Shown here in pieces: positions 1 through 11,180 of a stretch of 64,000 nt of DNA. How positions within the stretch are numbered: position 1 is the stretch's first letter; every line of letters starts with the position of its first letter. Origin of the DNA: Perca fluviatilis (Eukaryota > Chordata > Actinopteri > Perciformes > Percidae); NCBI RefSeq assembly GCF_010015445.1, contig NC_053127.1:10123776-10187775 (forward strand), written 5' to 3'. The notes beneath the pieces are model-generated. The model searched no databases, had not been told where the DNA came from, and saw only the letters and a program-made list of their open reading frames with translations. The translations under genes were made by a program, and so were the position numbers.

Positions 1-525
1 TGGTTAACTGCTCCTCAGATCTCTGCAGGGTAAATCCAGACAGCTAACTAGACTATCTGTCCAATCTGAGTTTTCTGTTGCACGACTAAAACAACCTTTT
101 GAACGTACACATGTTGCACCAAAACAAGTTCCTTCCCGAGGCTATTTTGCAGCGGCACTGTGCGGAGCTTAGCGCCGCCTATGACAATTGTGATTGGTTT
201 AAAGAAGTGCCAATAAACCAGAGCACATTTTTCTCCCATCCCGGAAATGCTGTGTGGACTAGCCAGACCCTCCTCCGCACTGTGGAGGATGGTCTGGCAA
301 AGCGAGACTATATTTGTAGTAATATTTCTCAAAAGCAGAGCTTCTCCAGAGACAGAAGTTATCTCATGTATTTTACGCTATCCACAACTGGCCCAGCTCT
401 ATGTTAGCTTAATGTTAATATATATCTACAGTATGACATTATATGGGTTAGGGTTACCAGACCTATCTCCACAGCGCTTCGGAGGAGGGTCTGGCCCCTC
501 CACACAGACTCCTGGGTAGGAGAAA
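1..525. repeat. Hairpin-type interspersed repeat, copy at left edge
   Basis: Contains a short hairpin at 263-297 (CCAGACCCTCC paired with GGATGGTCTGG) and a second related one at 462-496. The section at ~60-145 (ACAACCTTTTGAACGTACAC, CAAGTTCCTTCCCGAGGCT) recurs at 62640-62735. It lies in a tbcel intron. The family is not recognised by name. Its left end is cut by the window. Confidence 0.55.
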
Positions 526-1006
526 AAAACGGTCTGGGTTGTTTGCTTTTCTTGAAACCAATCACAATGGTCTTGGGCTGCGCTAATCTCGAGTCACAAA
601 AAAGGGGGATCTGTTAGAGATGCCTTAAACATATTCTTTGTAAATCTTTACAATCATTTCCTGAGAGAACCAAGCAGGCCTGCCTTGTTGTATACATTTT
701 GTTAAAACATGCCAATTTCAGCGTGTGCCATTAGCTTGCTAGCTCGGAGGTTCCGGTTGCTGTTCCCCTAAGCGACCGGAGTTTAGAACGTAAAAACAAA
801 TAGCGGAAAGTGCGGGACATCCGGCAGAACTATCCCGTAAATGAACAGTCGTCGATCCAGACTATTTGACTTGAGTATGAGACGCCTATCATGTTGGATG
901 TTACCACCTGAAGAAAACAATTTAAAATGCAGTTAAAAGGTTTAGGCAGCTAATCCGAATTGTATCAGGTCCTGTTGCCAGAGTTGTACACCACAGAAAT
1001 GTTTAA

Positions 1007-1714
1007 AGCGCCCATATTATGCTCATTTTCAGGTTCATAACTGTATTTTAAGGTTGTACCAGAATAGGTTTACATGGTTTAATTTTCAAAAAACACCATA
1101 TTTTTGTTGTACTGCACAGCTCTCTCTCACTGCTGCAGATCCTCTTTTCACCTGGTTTCTGTTTTAGCTACAGAGTGAGACCTCTTTTCATCTTCTTCTT
1201 CTGTACTATCTTTGATTGCACTCGCACATGCTCAGTAGTTCAGATGTAGATCATGTCAGCTAGCTAACTCTAGAGACAGTAAAAGAAAGCCTGTTTCTCC
1301 AACTTTGGTCAGTTACAAGGCAGGATTAGCTGGGAGACTTCTAAATGAGGGCACACATGTAAGTAGTTCTTTTGTAGATTATGGTGAACTTGTGTGTGTT
1401 GTAGCAGTGCTTTGCTATTGAGAACGACATAGCATGCTAGCGTTAGCATTAGCGTTAGCATTAGCATGCTAACGCTAATGCTAACGAGCTAACGGTTGTG
1501 GTTAGCCAGCTCATTTCGGACTGTGACGTCACAGTCCGAGCCGATTTTGAACAGCTCACTAGGAGACTGAAGGCAGGACACATTCAGAAACCGTATCTCA
1601 CTCAAAACAGCATGGATGGATTTTTTTCAAAGTTTGTATGTGTGTGGAAGCACCAGAGACACAAAAGAACACCCCAAATCCCAGAAAAAGTGATTTTTTC
1701 ATAATATGGGCACT
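1007..1714. mobile_element. TTAA-type MITE, copy 1 (AGYGCCCATATTATG termini)
   Basis: Begins AGCGCCCATATTATG and ends CATAATATGGGCACT, flanked on both sides by TTAA (1003-1006, 1715-1718). That is the signature of piggyBac or Kolobok target choice. The element is 708 bp with no transposase coding. Two more copies lie at 49213 and 55474. A perfect palindrome sits inside. Confidence 0.85.
1441..1486. repeat. Perfect 21-bp palindrome
   Basis: Arms 1441-1461 and 1466-1486 are exact reverse complements, separated by TAGC. Both are built from the units TTAGCATTAGCG and TTAGCAT. It lies inside the TTAA MITE and is absent at the matching place in the copy at 49213. Confidence 0.9.
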
Positions 1715-1804
1715 TTAACAAAATCAAAGTTATATGTATTGTGTATATACCTAATGTTCTCTCTAAGGTTTATTTGTTTTCTATTAATGCTTGTGGGTTG
1801 CCAG

Positions 1805-1986
1805 ATCTCCACCATTGTTTCCAACATCCCCCACTTGGAATTCCTCAATCTGAGCATGAACCCTCTGAGCGGCATAGAGCTGGAGCCCAGCATGGCTGAG
1901 GTGTTCTCCAGGGTCCGACAACTTGTCCTCATTAACACACAAGTCAGCTGGGACACCGTGCACACACTCACACAACAGGCACAAGA
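1805..1986 (+). CDS. tbcel: tbcel exon A (LRR), first exon in the window
   Basis: Acceptor TTGCCAG at 1798-1804 and donor GA|GTAAGTG after 1986. The exon carries 60 codons plus two bases and encodes LRR sequence with [18 protein letters not shown] and a SWDTVHTL segment. Phase 0 at its 5' end is assumed from the family alignment. A TTAA-type MITE ends only 86 bases upstream of the acceptor. Confidence 0.9.
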
Positions 1987-4900
1987 GTAAGTGATGAAAC
2001 CTCTTAATGTGGCCTGTGGTTGCTTTTTTAATGGAATGACGTATGAAGTAAGGAAAAGACCAGTATTCACAGCAGATGTTTTTCCTTGTTTTATTAAAAA
2101 AAAAAAAAAAGTACAATGGTGATCATGCCAAAGATAGTAATACACAGTAGCTGAAAGTTACTAAAGAATTCGAAAGACATCAAGTTTTTCAGTCAAACCT
2201 ACATAACACCGCTCTGCTGCTGTGAATACTCACTAGAGCAACCAATGTGTGTTAATCCGCAGCTAAAAATAGTCGCAAACAAATACACAATGTACTGCTG
2301 TACCAGCCTTCTTTAGTCTGGTTGTACTTAACCTGGGAGCGTTTACCGTCTTGATGCGGTTCGTTTGAGTTTGTTTGAGCGCTGAAATCGAACTCTGGTG
2401 CGGACCACACTGCTCCTCTCTGGTCCAACTTGAAGTGTTGGTCTTGGGCCGCTGTCAAGTGAACTCTGGAGCTGTTCATTTCTGGTGTGACGCCATTTGA
2501 ACTAATCACAGGAAGCATACCGTTTTACATGTCATTTTATGGGTTTAAATGTTTTTCTTGTTTCGGTGACTGGTTAACTGGTAGCTTATTATCTTATTAG
2601 AGCCAGCCGTCTTCTGTGATAAGATCGTCCGATGGCAGAGTGTCTTCCTCGAAATGCTATCTAATACCCGCAGTCTTAACGAGACATACGTATGCCCAGT
2701 CCTCTCAGGGACATTGTCGTCCCCGCAGGATTCGGCAAGCAACCCTGGCAGGAGTGGCTCTGAGCTCGCCGCGCCACTCACGGAAAGCACCTGACTCCGG
2801 CTAGGAGACAATCACATGACTAGACTATGAAAATGCATATAGCCTATTTTTTTTTTTTATAGTTTAAATAAATATAAATGACAGAAATAAAAGTCAGACA
2901 CATTTAATACTTTCAAAAAGTTTGGAAAAGTCGGCCTAAAGGGAAGCTGTTGCACCCCCCTTACTTCCAACGTCTCTGGGTCCTCTTAAATCTGCTGATA
3001 CACGCTTCCTCATCAAGACCAACATGGACACACAACCTGACGGTGATGTACAATTTCCAGGTAGAAATTGTGAGGGTTTCGTTGTCTTATTACACTCCAA
3101 CTGTATGACCAAAAATCAAATTCTGACCACCATGGCTTTTCTTTAACTATTTTGGACCGTTTGGCCTTTGTGATACCTGCTGAGCTCAGGTGTAGGAAAT
3201 TCATTTTTAAAGATTTACATTTTCAGCAGGAACCAATGGTCTTGGGGCTGAGTGCCATAGATGGGGTAGGAGAAAGTATTAGAAGATGGACTTGCACATT
3301 GTTGTTTTTTGTCTATAGAATGACCGCATCCTTAACATAAACCCTTAATGTAGGGACTCAATCACAACAGATTAAACGTATACGCTCAAAATGAGCACAA
3401 CAGATTTATCAGATGCAGATTTGACCTGAAAAATGTTTTATTGTACCTACTTTAATATTTCTCAAACTTAACCAATTCACCTTATCATCCAGGCTGGAGG
3501 AGCTTTTCCTGTGCCTGAATGGCTACAACACCGTGTCAGAATCCCAGACGTCCTGTCCGTCACTACGCCTGCTGCAGATTACAGACAACCAGCTGAAGGA
3601 ATGGGCAGAAGTGAGAAAGTTGGGGCAGATGTACCCGAGTCTGAAAACACTGATTCTGGCCAATAACCGTGTGGATTCTGTGAGTGACACTCGGGAAACA
3701 CTGGAGCAGCTCTTCCCCAACCTGCGCACCATCAACCTCAATAACTCAGGTCTGAGGGGGGTTATGAAGGCTGCGCACATTTTCATCTATCCATGTTCAA
3801 TATTCCGTGCATGGTGTGAACTAAAAACTTTCTGTGGCCCTAAAACTCTGATATTGTTATTCAGGGCTTAGTAAATGGGAGGACATTGAAAGGCTGGCTT
3901 TCTTCCCTAAGCTGGAGGACATAAAAGCAAAGGGGATTCCTTTACTGCAGCCTTACACCACCCATGAGAGACGTTGCCTCCTTTTAGCACAGTGAGTCTG
4001 AACCTACACACACACACACACTCTGAATCCTTATTGCCCTTATTTACTATCTAATCTTCATACAAATGTCCCTACCTGCAGGCTGCCATCTGTAGTGTTG
4101 CTGAACGGAAGTGCAGTGTCTGATGGAGAGAGAGAGGATGCTGAGAGGCTTTTCATCCGGTACTACCAGGACTGCCCAGAACAGGAACTTCCTGAAAGGT
4201 ACTCTGCCATACAATATGCTTGTATTATACACACCCATATTTATCACTTTACTCGTAGTTTTAAAGGAGGGCACCTTTAGTGATGGCTGTTTTTCAGGTG
4301 TTTTAAACTCTTGGATGTTACTTGTTCACAAAAAAAGTTAGTTATACATGCTTTAACACAACATTAAGGTGTGGCTATGCTTCATGATATAAAATAATAT
4401 AAAATAATTTCTAATAATCATTTTTATTACTCCACTATATCTTTACATAGCAAATCTTTGTTTGTTGCTTTATTAATGTTCTGAATATCGAATACAGACC
4501 CTTTTAATGCCATGTAGAGATGCACCGATTACAAGTTTCTAGGCCGATTCCGATTTCCATTGAGTTAGGCCAGCCGATAACGATTTTAGCCGATTCCGAT
4601 TTCATTTTTTCCTAACCACTTATTTATTTTCTATCTTTTTTTTATTAGAACATTTTGCACAGAACATAGAAAAAGTATATAAATGACTCCTGGTGTGGGA
4701 AATTCACACACATCTAAAGTGCAATGTTAGAACCATTTCCTCCTTTTCACATCCAATATCCAACTAAAAAAATGTGATTTGGGTTTTTGGTGTCATTTCT
4801 CCACGCCCTACTTTTTCCTTGCAGGTGTTGCATATTGCAAACTTGTTATCTTCTGCACACATGCTGAAGAATTTACAAACAGCTGATATGTTGCAGGTTA

Positions 4901-7900
4901 ATTCACGAGGTTCCTTACATGTGCGAGAATAGCGCGGACATGCGCTTCACACCGCGAGCGGGTACGCGCGACACACGGCGGAAAAGTTGAGAGAAAGGAA
5001 AAAGAGACTGTGCTGTCTCGTCCGTGTGTGCGTGCGTCCTTGAGAACTGTAACTCGTATAACTTATGTTGTCAGTTAATTGTAGCGTTGACCGGCATGAA
5101 ATCGGATGTCAGACTCACCTGCCAGTCGCCGGTCATGGCCGAGCACGTGAAAACCGGCCAATTCTGGTCACCTTCTGGTACATAACGCGTAACATTAGTT
5201 GTTTTCATAGTTAATATCAATCAGACTCCTGAGTACGTAGCAACAGGCGCAAGGATTTCACTTTTAGCCGGGCCTTTTAATTAGAGTAGTTAATACTGTT
5301 TGTTTCCTTTTGACGGTTTTCAACTGGTAGTCTCGCTAAAACAGACATGACTGATATCTTGTCGTGGAAGGCGACTAGCTTGTCTGGTTGGTTCTGACAA
5401 TTTTGTAAAAGTAAAAATCTCAAGTTGTGCAAAAATTAAACATAGTATCCTATCTATCATGTTGATGATCTGTCAAGTATGTTGATCATAGACTATGCAG
5501 TATGTGATGTTGATTCATTGCAGGGACAGAGTACTCAGTGACTTTTAACAAGAGAGTGAGTGGTGCGGCGCACTGCACTCTCAATTTATCAGCTTGTCTC
5601 AACAGAAACGGTTATGCTTTCAAGATAATCTCGAGACAATCAAGTCAGGCAGGTATTATAGACTCAGTAGACTCAATAGGAAAGGCATTTGTCTATAATT
5701 TAGGCTTACAGGTTACGTATTTATTTACTATTCTCACAGACACATGGGCTTATTTCTTTCTTTGACTTTTGGTGTTCTTAATAAAATTATTCATAAACAA
5801 CCCGAGAAAACTCGGCTCAGTATAGGCTAACAAACCGTGAACCACACTCCAACGATCTACACACCCAACCCCTCTCTCCCTTCCCACACACAGACACACA
5901 GGCTTAACAGGCCTGGGCCAACTTAAAATGCCTGTTGTGATTGGTCTGGATTTCATACATGATAGTAGCATAATAAATGTTGTCTTTACTCTTTTTCTTT
6001 TTTTTTTTTTTTTTTTTTTTTTAAGAAAGGGAAACAGTTTAGTTTTCTTTATGTATTTCAATGTTAATTTTAATAATAAAAAAAAGGTAAGAAAATACAT
6101 ATGTTTGTCCATTCATTTAGAATGGGCCAGTTGTACAAGGCCCGTTAGGCCCACCCACAACGTATCGACACTTGCTTCCACTTAGATGACTCATACCTCT
6201 GTGAACACCTTATAAAGATGTCACAATCGCTCTTTGTCCTCAATACATTTACAGTACATGATATACTATTTGGAAAGCCCTCCTCGGGCTGACAGCGGTC
6301 AAATAATTGTGCGCGCTCTTCACCGACTACATTCCACTTAACCTCAGCAGAATGTTGGAGAGGGATTTGTGAAGGAAGGTGTAGTCTCTGAGCGGGGGAA
6401 ACTAACCTTTGGGAGACAATGCCACCAGTCTCTCCCTGCTCAATGAGTCCTTTGTGCTGGGAATTCTCTGATTGGGAAAAGTGATACACAAGGTAGCAGG
6501 TTTATTTTTTTTATTTTTTTTTTTTTATGTATACACCTACTCTGTCAACCTCAAACCTTAAGTTGAGAGATTGATTTGTTTTCTGATGTCACTGGAGCTG
6601 GAATAAATCTCCTGGCTATGAATTTTCCTATATGAATTGTCCTAATTATGGCAAAGAAAAGTAAATGTAAGATGTATTTGGGAATTATGCTGTGCATATT
6701 TTAAGCCATGTCACACATACAATAATATCCATCATACTTCGCTGCAACCATCCAAAAGCCTTTGGACTTGTTCATTTGACCAAATTCTATGTAAACGTCT
6801 CCTACGTATTTGTTATCTTGGTTTGGAGCCAGGTTCTCGGTGTAGGTCCAAGGTTAGGGATCACCATGACTGCATGGGGGTGTCGGACACGCTCGGTAAG
6901 CAGTGAACACACCGCTATCCCATTTCCTTTCGGATGGGTCTGTGGCCTTGCTACCCTGAGAGATCAGAGCGCTGCAGGGTGGGTCACAGCCTCTCAGGTG
7001 AACGCATCTGACACCGCCTGGCTTTGAGTAACTATAAACGCAGCTCAAACCATAAATCAGACTGGTAGAGCCTGATATACCTCAATCTCGAAAGGATGTA
7101 CAGAGAATTGTGGAAATAGTAATCTGGGAAAAGAGTAAGGGGTTGTGGGACTAGGAAACGGAAATATAAAGAAAAAAAAAAGTGTTGGCTGGACAGGAAG
7201 GATTAGTTGCAGGGAAAGAATGAAAGCGAGGACTGGGTTGAAAAAGAAATCTGAGAGTCTGAGTATCCAGTAGAATAAGTAGAGAGAGACTGAAAGGGGA
7301 CTGGACCTGGAACACGTTTGATATTGAGGGCCTGTCTGGGAGGGAAGAGAGGAAATCAACATTTTAACTTTTCATGGAGGTCATCTTTCAACTAGCGGAC
7401 TGTAGAAATGAGAGAATGAGATGGGATGAAATGCCAAAAGAGAAGTTGGCTACGATCTGGGCTGCATAGTGTCTGTATCAGCTCCAAAACCTGCTACTTT
7501 ACTGTCCATTATCGAAGAATGCTTGACAAAGACAGTGGAATACTGACTTGGTATCACCTGCAGCATTATTTGCTCCGTAATACATGCTAACCATCTTAAA
7601 TGAAGCCTTTTAGCTAAATGGCTTCTCTTAGAATGGCACTTTGTGCACTGTGGCCTTAGAGGAGAATTCCCAGGGTGGACCACAAGTTTTGGCCAGAAAC
7701 CCCAGGCCAGGGGATTGGCTTTGTAGGAGAGTTTTGGGGAGGGAAGGGAAATTGCTTTGATTGGCCCAGCTGTTACAGTAGCTTTGAAAGCACAGGCCTT
7801 TTCTCCTGGATTTTATTTAATCGTTCCTGGGTCCTTATCTCGAACACGCATTCCCCTGAGGTGGCTGCGAGCTTTCTCACGGCAAGCAAGAGGCAGAGAA

Positions 7901-10900
7901 CTCGGTGTTTCTCTGCTGCTTAAACACACACTAGGTACGTTTCCATTTACCAGTTTTTTTATGCTCGTTTTTTTATTTGCTCATAAAACGACCTAAGTGG
8001 AGACACCAAATCTAAAATGCAGCAAAAAACATTATTGGCGGAGGTGGAGAAATTGGCACATCGAAAAAGAGGAGACGCAATAATGGCTGATGGGAGGAGA
8101 GCTTCTTCTATGGTAGATAAAACATGTTGTTCTTCCACTCACCGTTAACGCTTTGACTACATTGAAAGCGTAACGTATGCGGACCGTTCGCGGAGCGGAT
8201 GTGCCGCTGAGTGTATCTTTAACTGGCTACACGTGCTGCGCGCGCACACACGCCGTATAATTGTGTTAAGCCTGGTTCACACGGGACGATTTTAAAATTG
8301 TCGGCCGATTTTTCCAATCCTGAGAGACCCCACACACGGTGATAAAAAATCACGGGTCTAACAGTTTTGGTCGTACAGTGTGTGGTGCGCAGCACACGGC
8401 AAAATCAACACATCACACACAAACCGATTTGACTCCCGAGCATTCCCAGGTCAGACGGGAAATCTCGCAAAATCCCTCGAGATCAAACGTGACTTCAGAG
8501 TAAACAATCATTGCGGACGAAGAGGATGCAGTGGCGATAGTTTGTACTGTGTTTTTAACCGAAAAGAAACGTTATCAAAAGAAAAGGCGATGGTCAAAGA
8601 AGACAACGCGAGCATGGACTATACTCAGCTACATCATGATATGGAGGTGATTTGTTTTTTCTCATAGTAATGTCATTAGGTATTACACAGATTAATAAAC
8701 GTTCATATATTCGTTTCCATGTACTCTGGTGGACTGCAGTTGTGGATGTAGTTATGCCCATCGACTTTATTTATTTTACACAGGGGGCGTGCTCGTTTGT
8801 CCCCGGGGGACACCACACACGAGGAGAAATCGGGCCAAATAAATCCAACATGTTGGATATCCCCGATTTGAGATCGGAGCGGTCCCGACGTCCTTCCGAG
8901 CAGACGAGAGCAGTCTTAACACACCACACACGGCAGGAATATCTGATCAGATTATTTTACCATAATCGGAGCATCCTTAAGATTGTCGGGAGGGGTGAAT
9001 CGGGGCTAAAATCGGCCTAATTATCCTGCCGTCTGTACTTTTTTTTGTTTCTTCAGTTTTTGGAGCCGACACAGCGCTGTGAAAAGTCAATCTACTATTA
9101 GCTGTTGTCAGAGGACGCAGGTGACAGGAAATAAGAAATAAAACCTGAAAGTCTCAAAACCACACTGCCAATACGCTCATTAACACTAGAAGTTCCGGAA
9201 TTCCTTAACCACTAGAATTGCCATGCCATTTTGACCGCCAGATTCCAAACTCTATAATCTCTCATGATAAATACCTAATTGTGATATTAATGCATGTATT
9301 GTGTTAGGATATCTTTAGAAAAACGATATAACGCCAAAATGTGCATTTTTAACAAGTTTAATTAGACATTTGAGTAGTAGGCCTAATAGGCTACGTGTTT
9401 CAGTAATTCATATCATGGCATGGTAAACCGTAATTATAGGCTACATTCATATCTGAAAAATATGGTATGGAAATTCATTCTACATAACTCATAACAGGCA
9501 AATAACACCTAAAGTATCTTATTTGAACATTTATAACCTAACCTAACCTGGCACTGCCTCCATTTTGGCGTCTTCTGTGGTGCGCAGCGCTGGTCGGACC
9601 GTGCGCCGCTGCCCTTTTTCCCTCCATAAACTCTGCTCTCAGCTCCTCTGCCAGTTGCTGCATGAACTTCCTCCGGGACATTTTACTACTGGTGCACTCC
9701 TTGGAGAGGATGTGTGCAATGATTCCAGCCAGTTCGAGGATGTATAAAGTTATATGAACACATAGACAGCCACCGGCCATCTACGTGTACCTCGCCTTTC
9801 ACAGAGCGAGCGCCCGGCGCTTGCATTCTGATTCAGAACGGAGTCCATCCATGCCGTATTTATTGTAGTAGCCTACGTTACGGAGTCTGGCTTTTCCTTC
9901 GGCCCATCGGTGATGCCTACACTTGTTACTCCAGACCGCTTGTGACGTTTCTCTGACAGAGACGATGATAGTTACTAAGCAACCAATATGCATCTTCAAC
10001 CGCGCGGTAGATTAAAAACAATACTGCGAAAATCCGAGTGGTCAATTTGACCGTGTATGGCCAAAATAGGTAAAAGTGATTGTATTTTTTTTGCCTTTTG
10101 TGTAATGTGTATAAAAACAATGTTAAATTAAAATATATAGACTCTTTTAGGAAAAGTCAGGTACCAGCAGGATTGTATTTTTTTTATTCAGCAAAGTTAT
10201 TACACATATAAATTTCAGAACGGTCAAAATGACCGTCCTGGCTGTTCTAGTGTTAAGTCGTTTCCTGTGTATCAGTAGTTTTAATTTAAAAGAAATATAG
10301 ACACTTTATGATCCATTTCTGCGTAAAAGGGCTACACACACATCTCCGTGTAAAAAATATAAATAAATGACTGTCCTATTTTTACGCTTGTAGAGCGCAT
10401 CTCCGTGTAGCGTACGCACTGCTACGCGCTGCTCTCGTGCCCGGTGTAGCCAGTTTCATTGATTATAGTGAAAGCGTAGTGTTGGAACATCTGCTCCACG
10501 TACGTTGCGCCTGCAATGTAGCCGGCCCGTTACTCCACCAGAAAGAATAAGAGAGTGCATGACCATATTATAGCCCGTCTTTAACACAGAAACCCACACA
10601 ATGACTCTGGGGGACATTAATGTGCTTCTACTGTAGGGACCGTCAGAGCTCCACCACACTCTCTGTCTTTCCTGACCGTCTGAGTCCGACAGTAGCCTCT
10701 CGTCGTTCGGTAGCTCTGACAATCAGCTCACAGGGTGTAGTTACTCTTAAACAACATCACAGTATTCATCTCGCCAACTTTTTTACAAACAAAAAAAGCA
10801 AAACCGTTCAGTGATCTGACATGCTTCCTCCCAGGTACCACATCCTTGTATCCAAGTATGGTCAGTTGGCCCCGCTGGTGGAGGTGGACCTGAGCCCCCG

Positions 10901-11180
10901 CAGCACCATGGTGGATATTCGCTGGGGGGACAGGGTGGAGGCCGTCAGCCTCCGTCTGGAGCAGACGGTGGGCGACCTGAAGAAACACCTTCGAGCTCTG
11001 CTGCAGCTGCCCACCAGTGGGATCCGGCTCTTCTACATCGACAGGGAGATGTGTTCGGTCCTGGGACCTGAGGAGTTGAAGTGCAGCAGCCGCGCCCTCC
11101 ATTCCTACCGAATCCGAGATGGGGATGAGATTGAAGTTGTGCCCAAAGTTAAAAGTCGCTGCAGCTCCTCAGATCTTTAA
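1805..11180 (+). CDS. tbcel: tbcel, tubulin-folding cofactor E-like (3' part, 5 exons)
   Basis: Five exons (1805-1986, 3493-3749, 3865-3991, 4082-4198, 10835-11180) join in frame to 342 codons plus TAA. The human protein has about 424 residues, so roughly the first 95 codons lie off the left edge. The product starts in leucine-rich repeats ([43 protein letters not shown]), passes the LRR cap region ([25 protein letters not shown]) and ends in a ubiquitin-like fold ([25 protein letters not shown]). No CAP-Gly domain is visible, which separates it from TBCE itself. The family acts in the cytosol and is reported to destabilise tubulin and lower microtubule stability. Tecta follows 15 kb downstream in the same direction, as in human, which supports the name. 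The large last intron is full of transposon remnants. TBCE is the only realistic alternative, and the neighbour argues against it. Confidence 0.93.
3493..3749 (+). CDS. tbcel: tbcel exon B (LRR)
   Basis: Acceptor ATCCAG before 3493 and donor CTCAG|GTCTGA after 3749. It completes a Glu codon split with exon A and leaves one base for exon C. The exon encodes three LRRs, including [22 protein letters not shown] and [11 protein letters not shown], and [14 protein letters not shown]. Confidence 0.92.
3865..3991 (+). CDS. tbcel: tbcel exon C (LRR cap)
   Basis: Acceptor TTATTCAG before 3865 and donor GCACA|GTGAGT. It encodes [19 protein letters not shown], then [14 protein letters not shown], which is the end of the LRR array. 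The reading frame is held only if the two flanking introns are removed. Confidence 0.9.
4082..4198 (+). CDS. tbcel: tbcel exon D (LRR-to-UBL linker)
   Basis: Acceptor ACCTGCAG and donor GAAAG|GTACTC. It encodes [19 protein letters not shown] then [11 protein letters not shown], a conserved TBCE/TBCEL linker that leads to the ubiquitin-like domain. It ends with two bases of an Arg codon that is finished 6.6 kb downstream. Confidence 0.9.
4513..5180. mobile_element. hAT-like repeat, one end only
   Basis: Begins near AGAGATGCACCGATTAC and GGCCGATTCCGATTTCC and ends near GAGCACGTGAAAACCGGCC, features I recall from fish hAT repeats ending in GGTGCATC. No matching right end is visible, so it is truncated. 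It lies in the large tbcel intron. Confidence 0.45.
8270..9020. mobile_element. Degenerate DNA-transposon remnant
   Basis: The left part (GGTTCACACGGGACGATTTT, TTGTCGGCCGATTTTT) and right part (GATTGTCGGGAGGGGTGAAT, GGCTAAAATCGGCC) are loosely inverted copies. I recall such sequence as a common fish DNA repeat. The ends are not defined well enough to give a target duplication. Confidence 0.4.
9184..10252. mobile_element. piggyBac-like element with TTAA target sites
   Basis: Termini CACTAGAAGTTCCGG and CTGGCTGTTCTAGTG are flanked by TTAA at 9180-9183 and 10253-10256. The CACTAGAA end resembles the CCCTAGAA end of classic piggyBac. Near-terminal repeats of GGTCAAAATGACCGTC type are present inside. 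The element is 1.07 kb with only a fragment of coding sequence on the minus strand, so it cannot move by itself. Confidence 0.8.
9550..9780 (-). pseudogene. Fragment of piggyBac transposase coding region
   Basis: On the minus strand the segment reads [16 protein letters not shown] then [18 protein letters not shown], which resembles the SRRxFLxQLAxEL stretch late in piggyBac (DDE_Tnp_1_7) transposases. Only this part remains and the catalytic aspartates are absent. The assignment depends on one motif plus its place inside an element with piggyBac-like ends. Confidence 0.5.
10835..11180 (+). CDS. tbcel: tbcel last coding exon (ubiquitin-like domain, stop)
   Basis: Acceptor CCTCCCAG before 10835. 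The exon begins [19 protein letters not shown] and runs to TAA at 11178-11180. The ubiquitin-like fold is seen in [33 protein letters not shown] and [15 protein letters not shown]. The C-terminus KSRCSSSDL is a little longer than in mammals. This exon is much more GC-rich than its surroundings. Confidence 0.94.
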
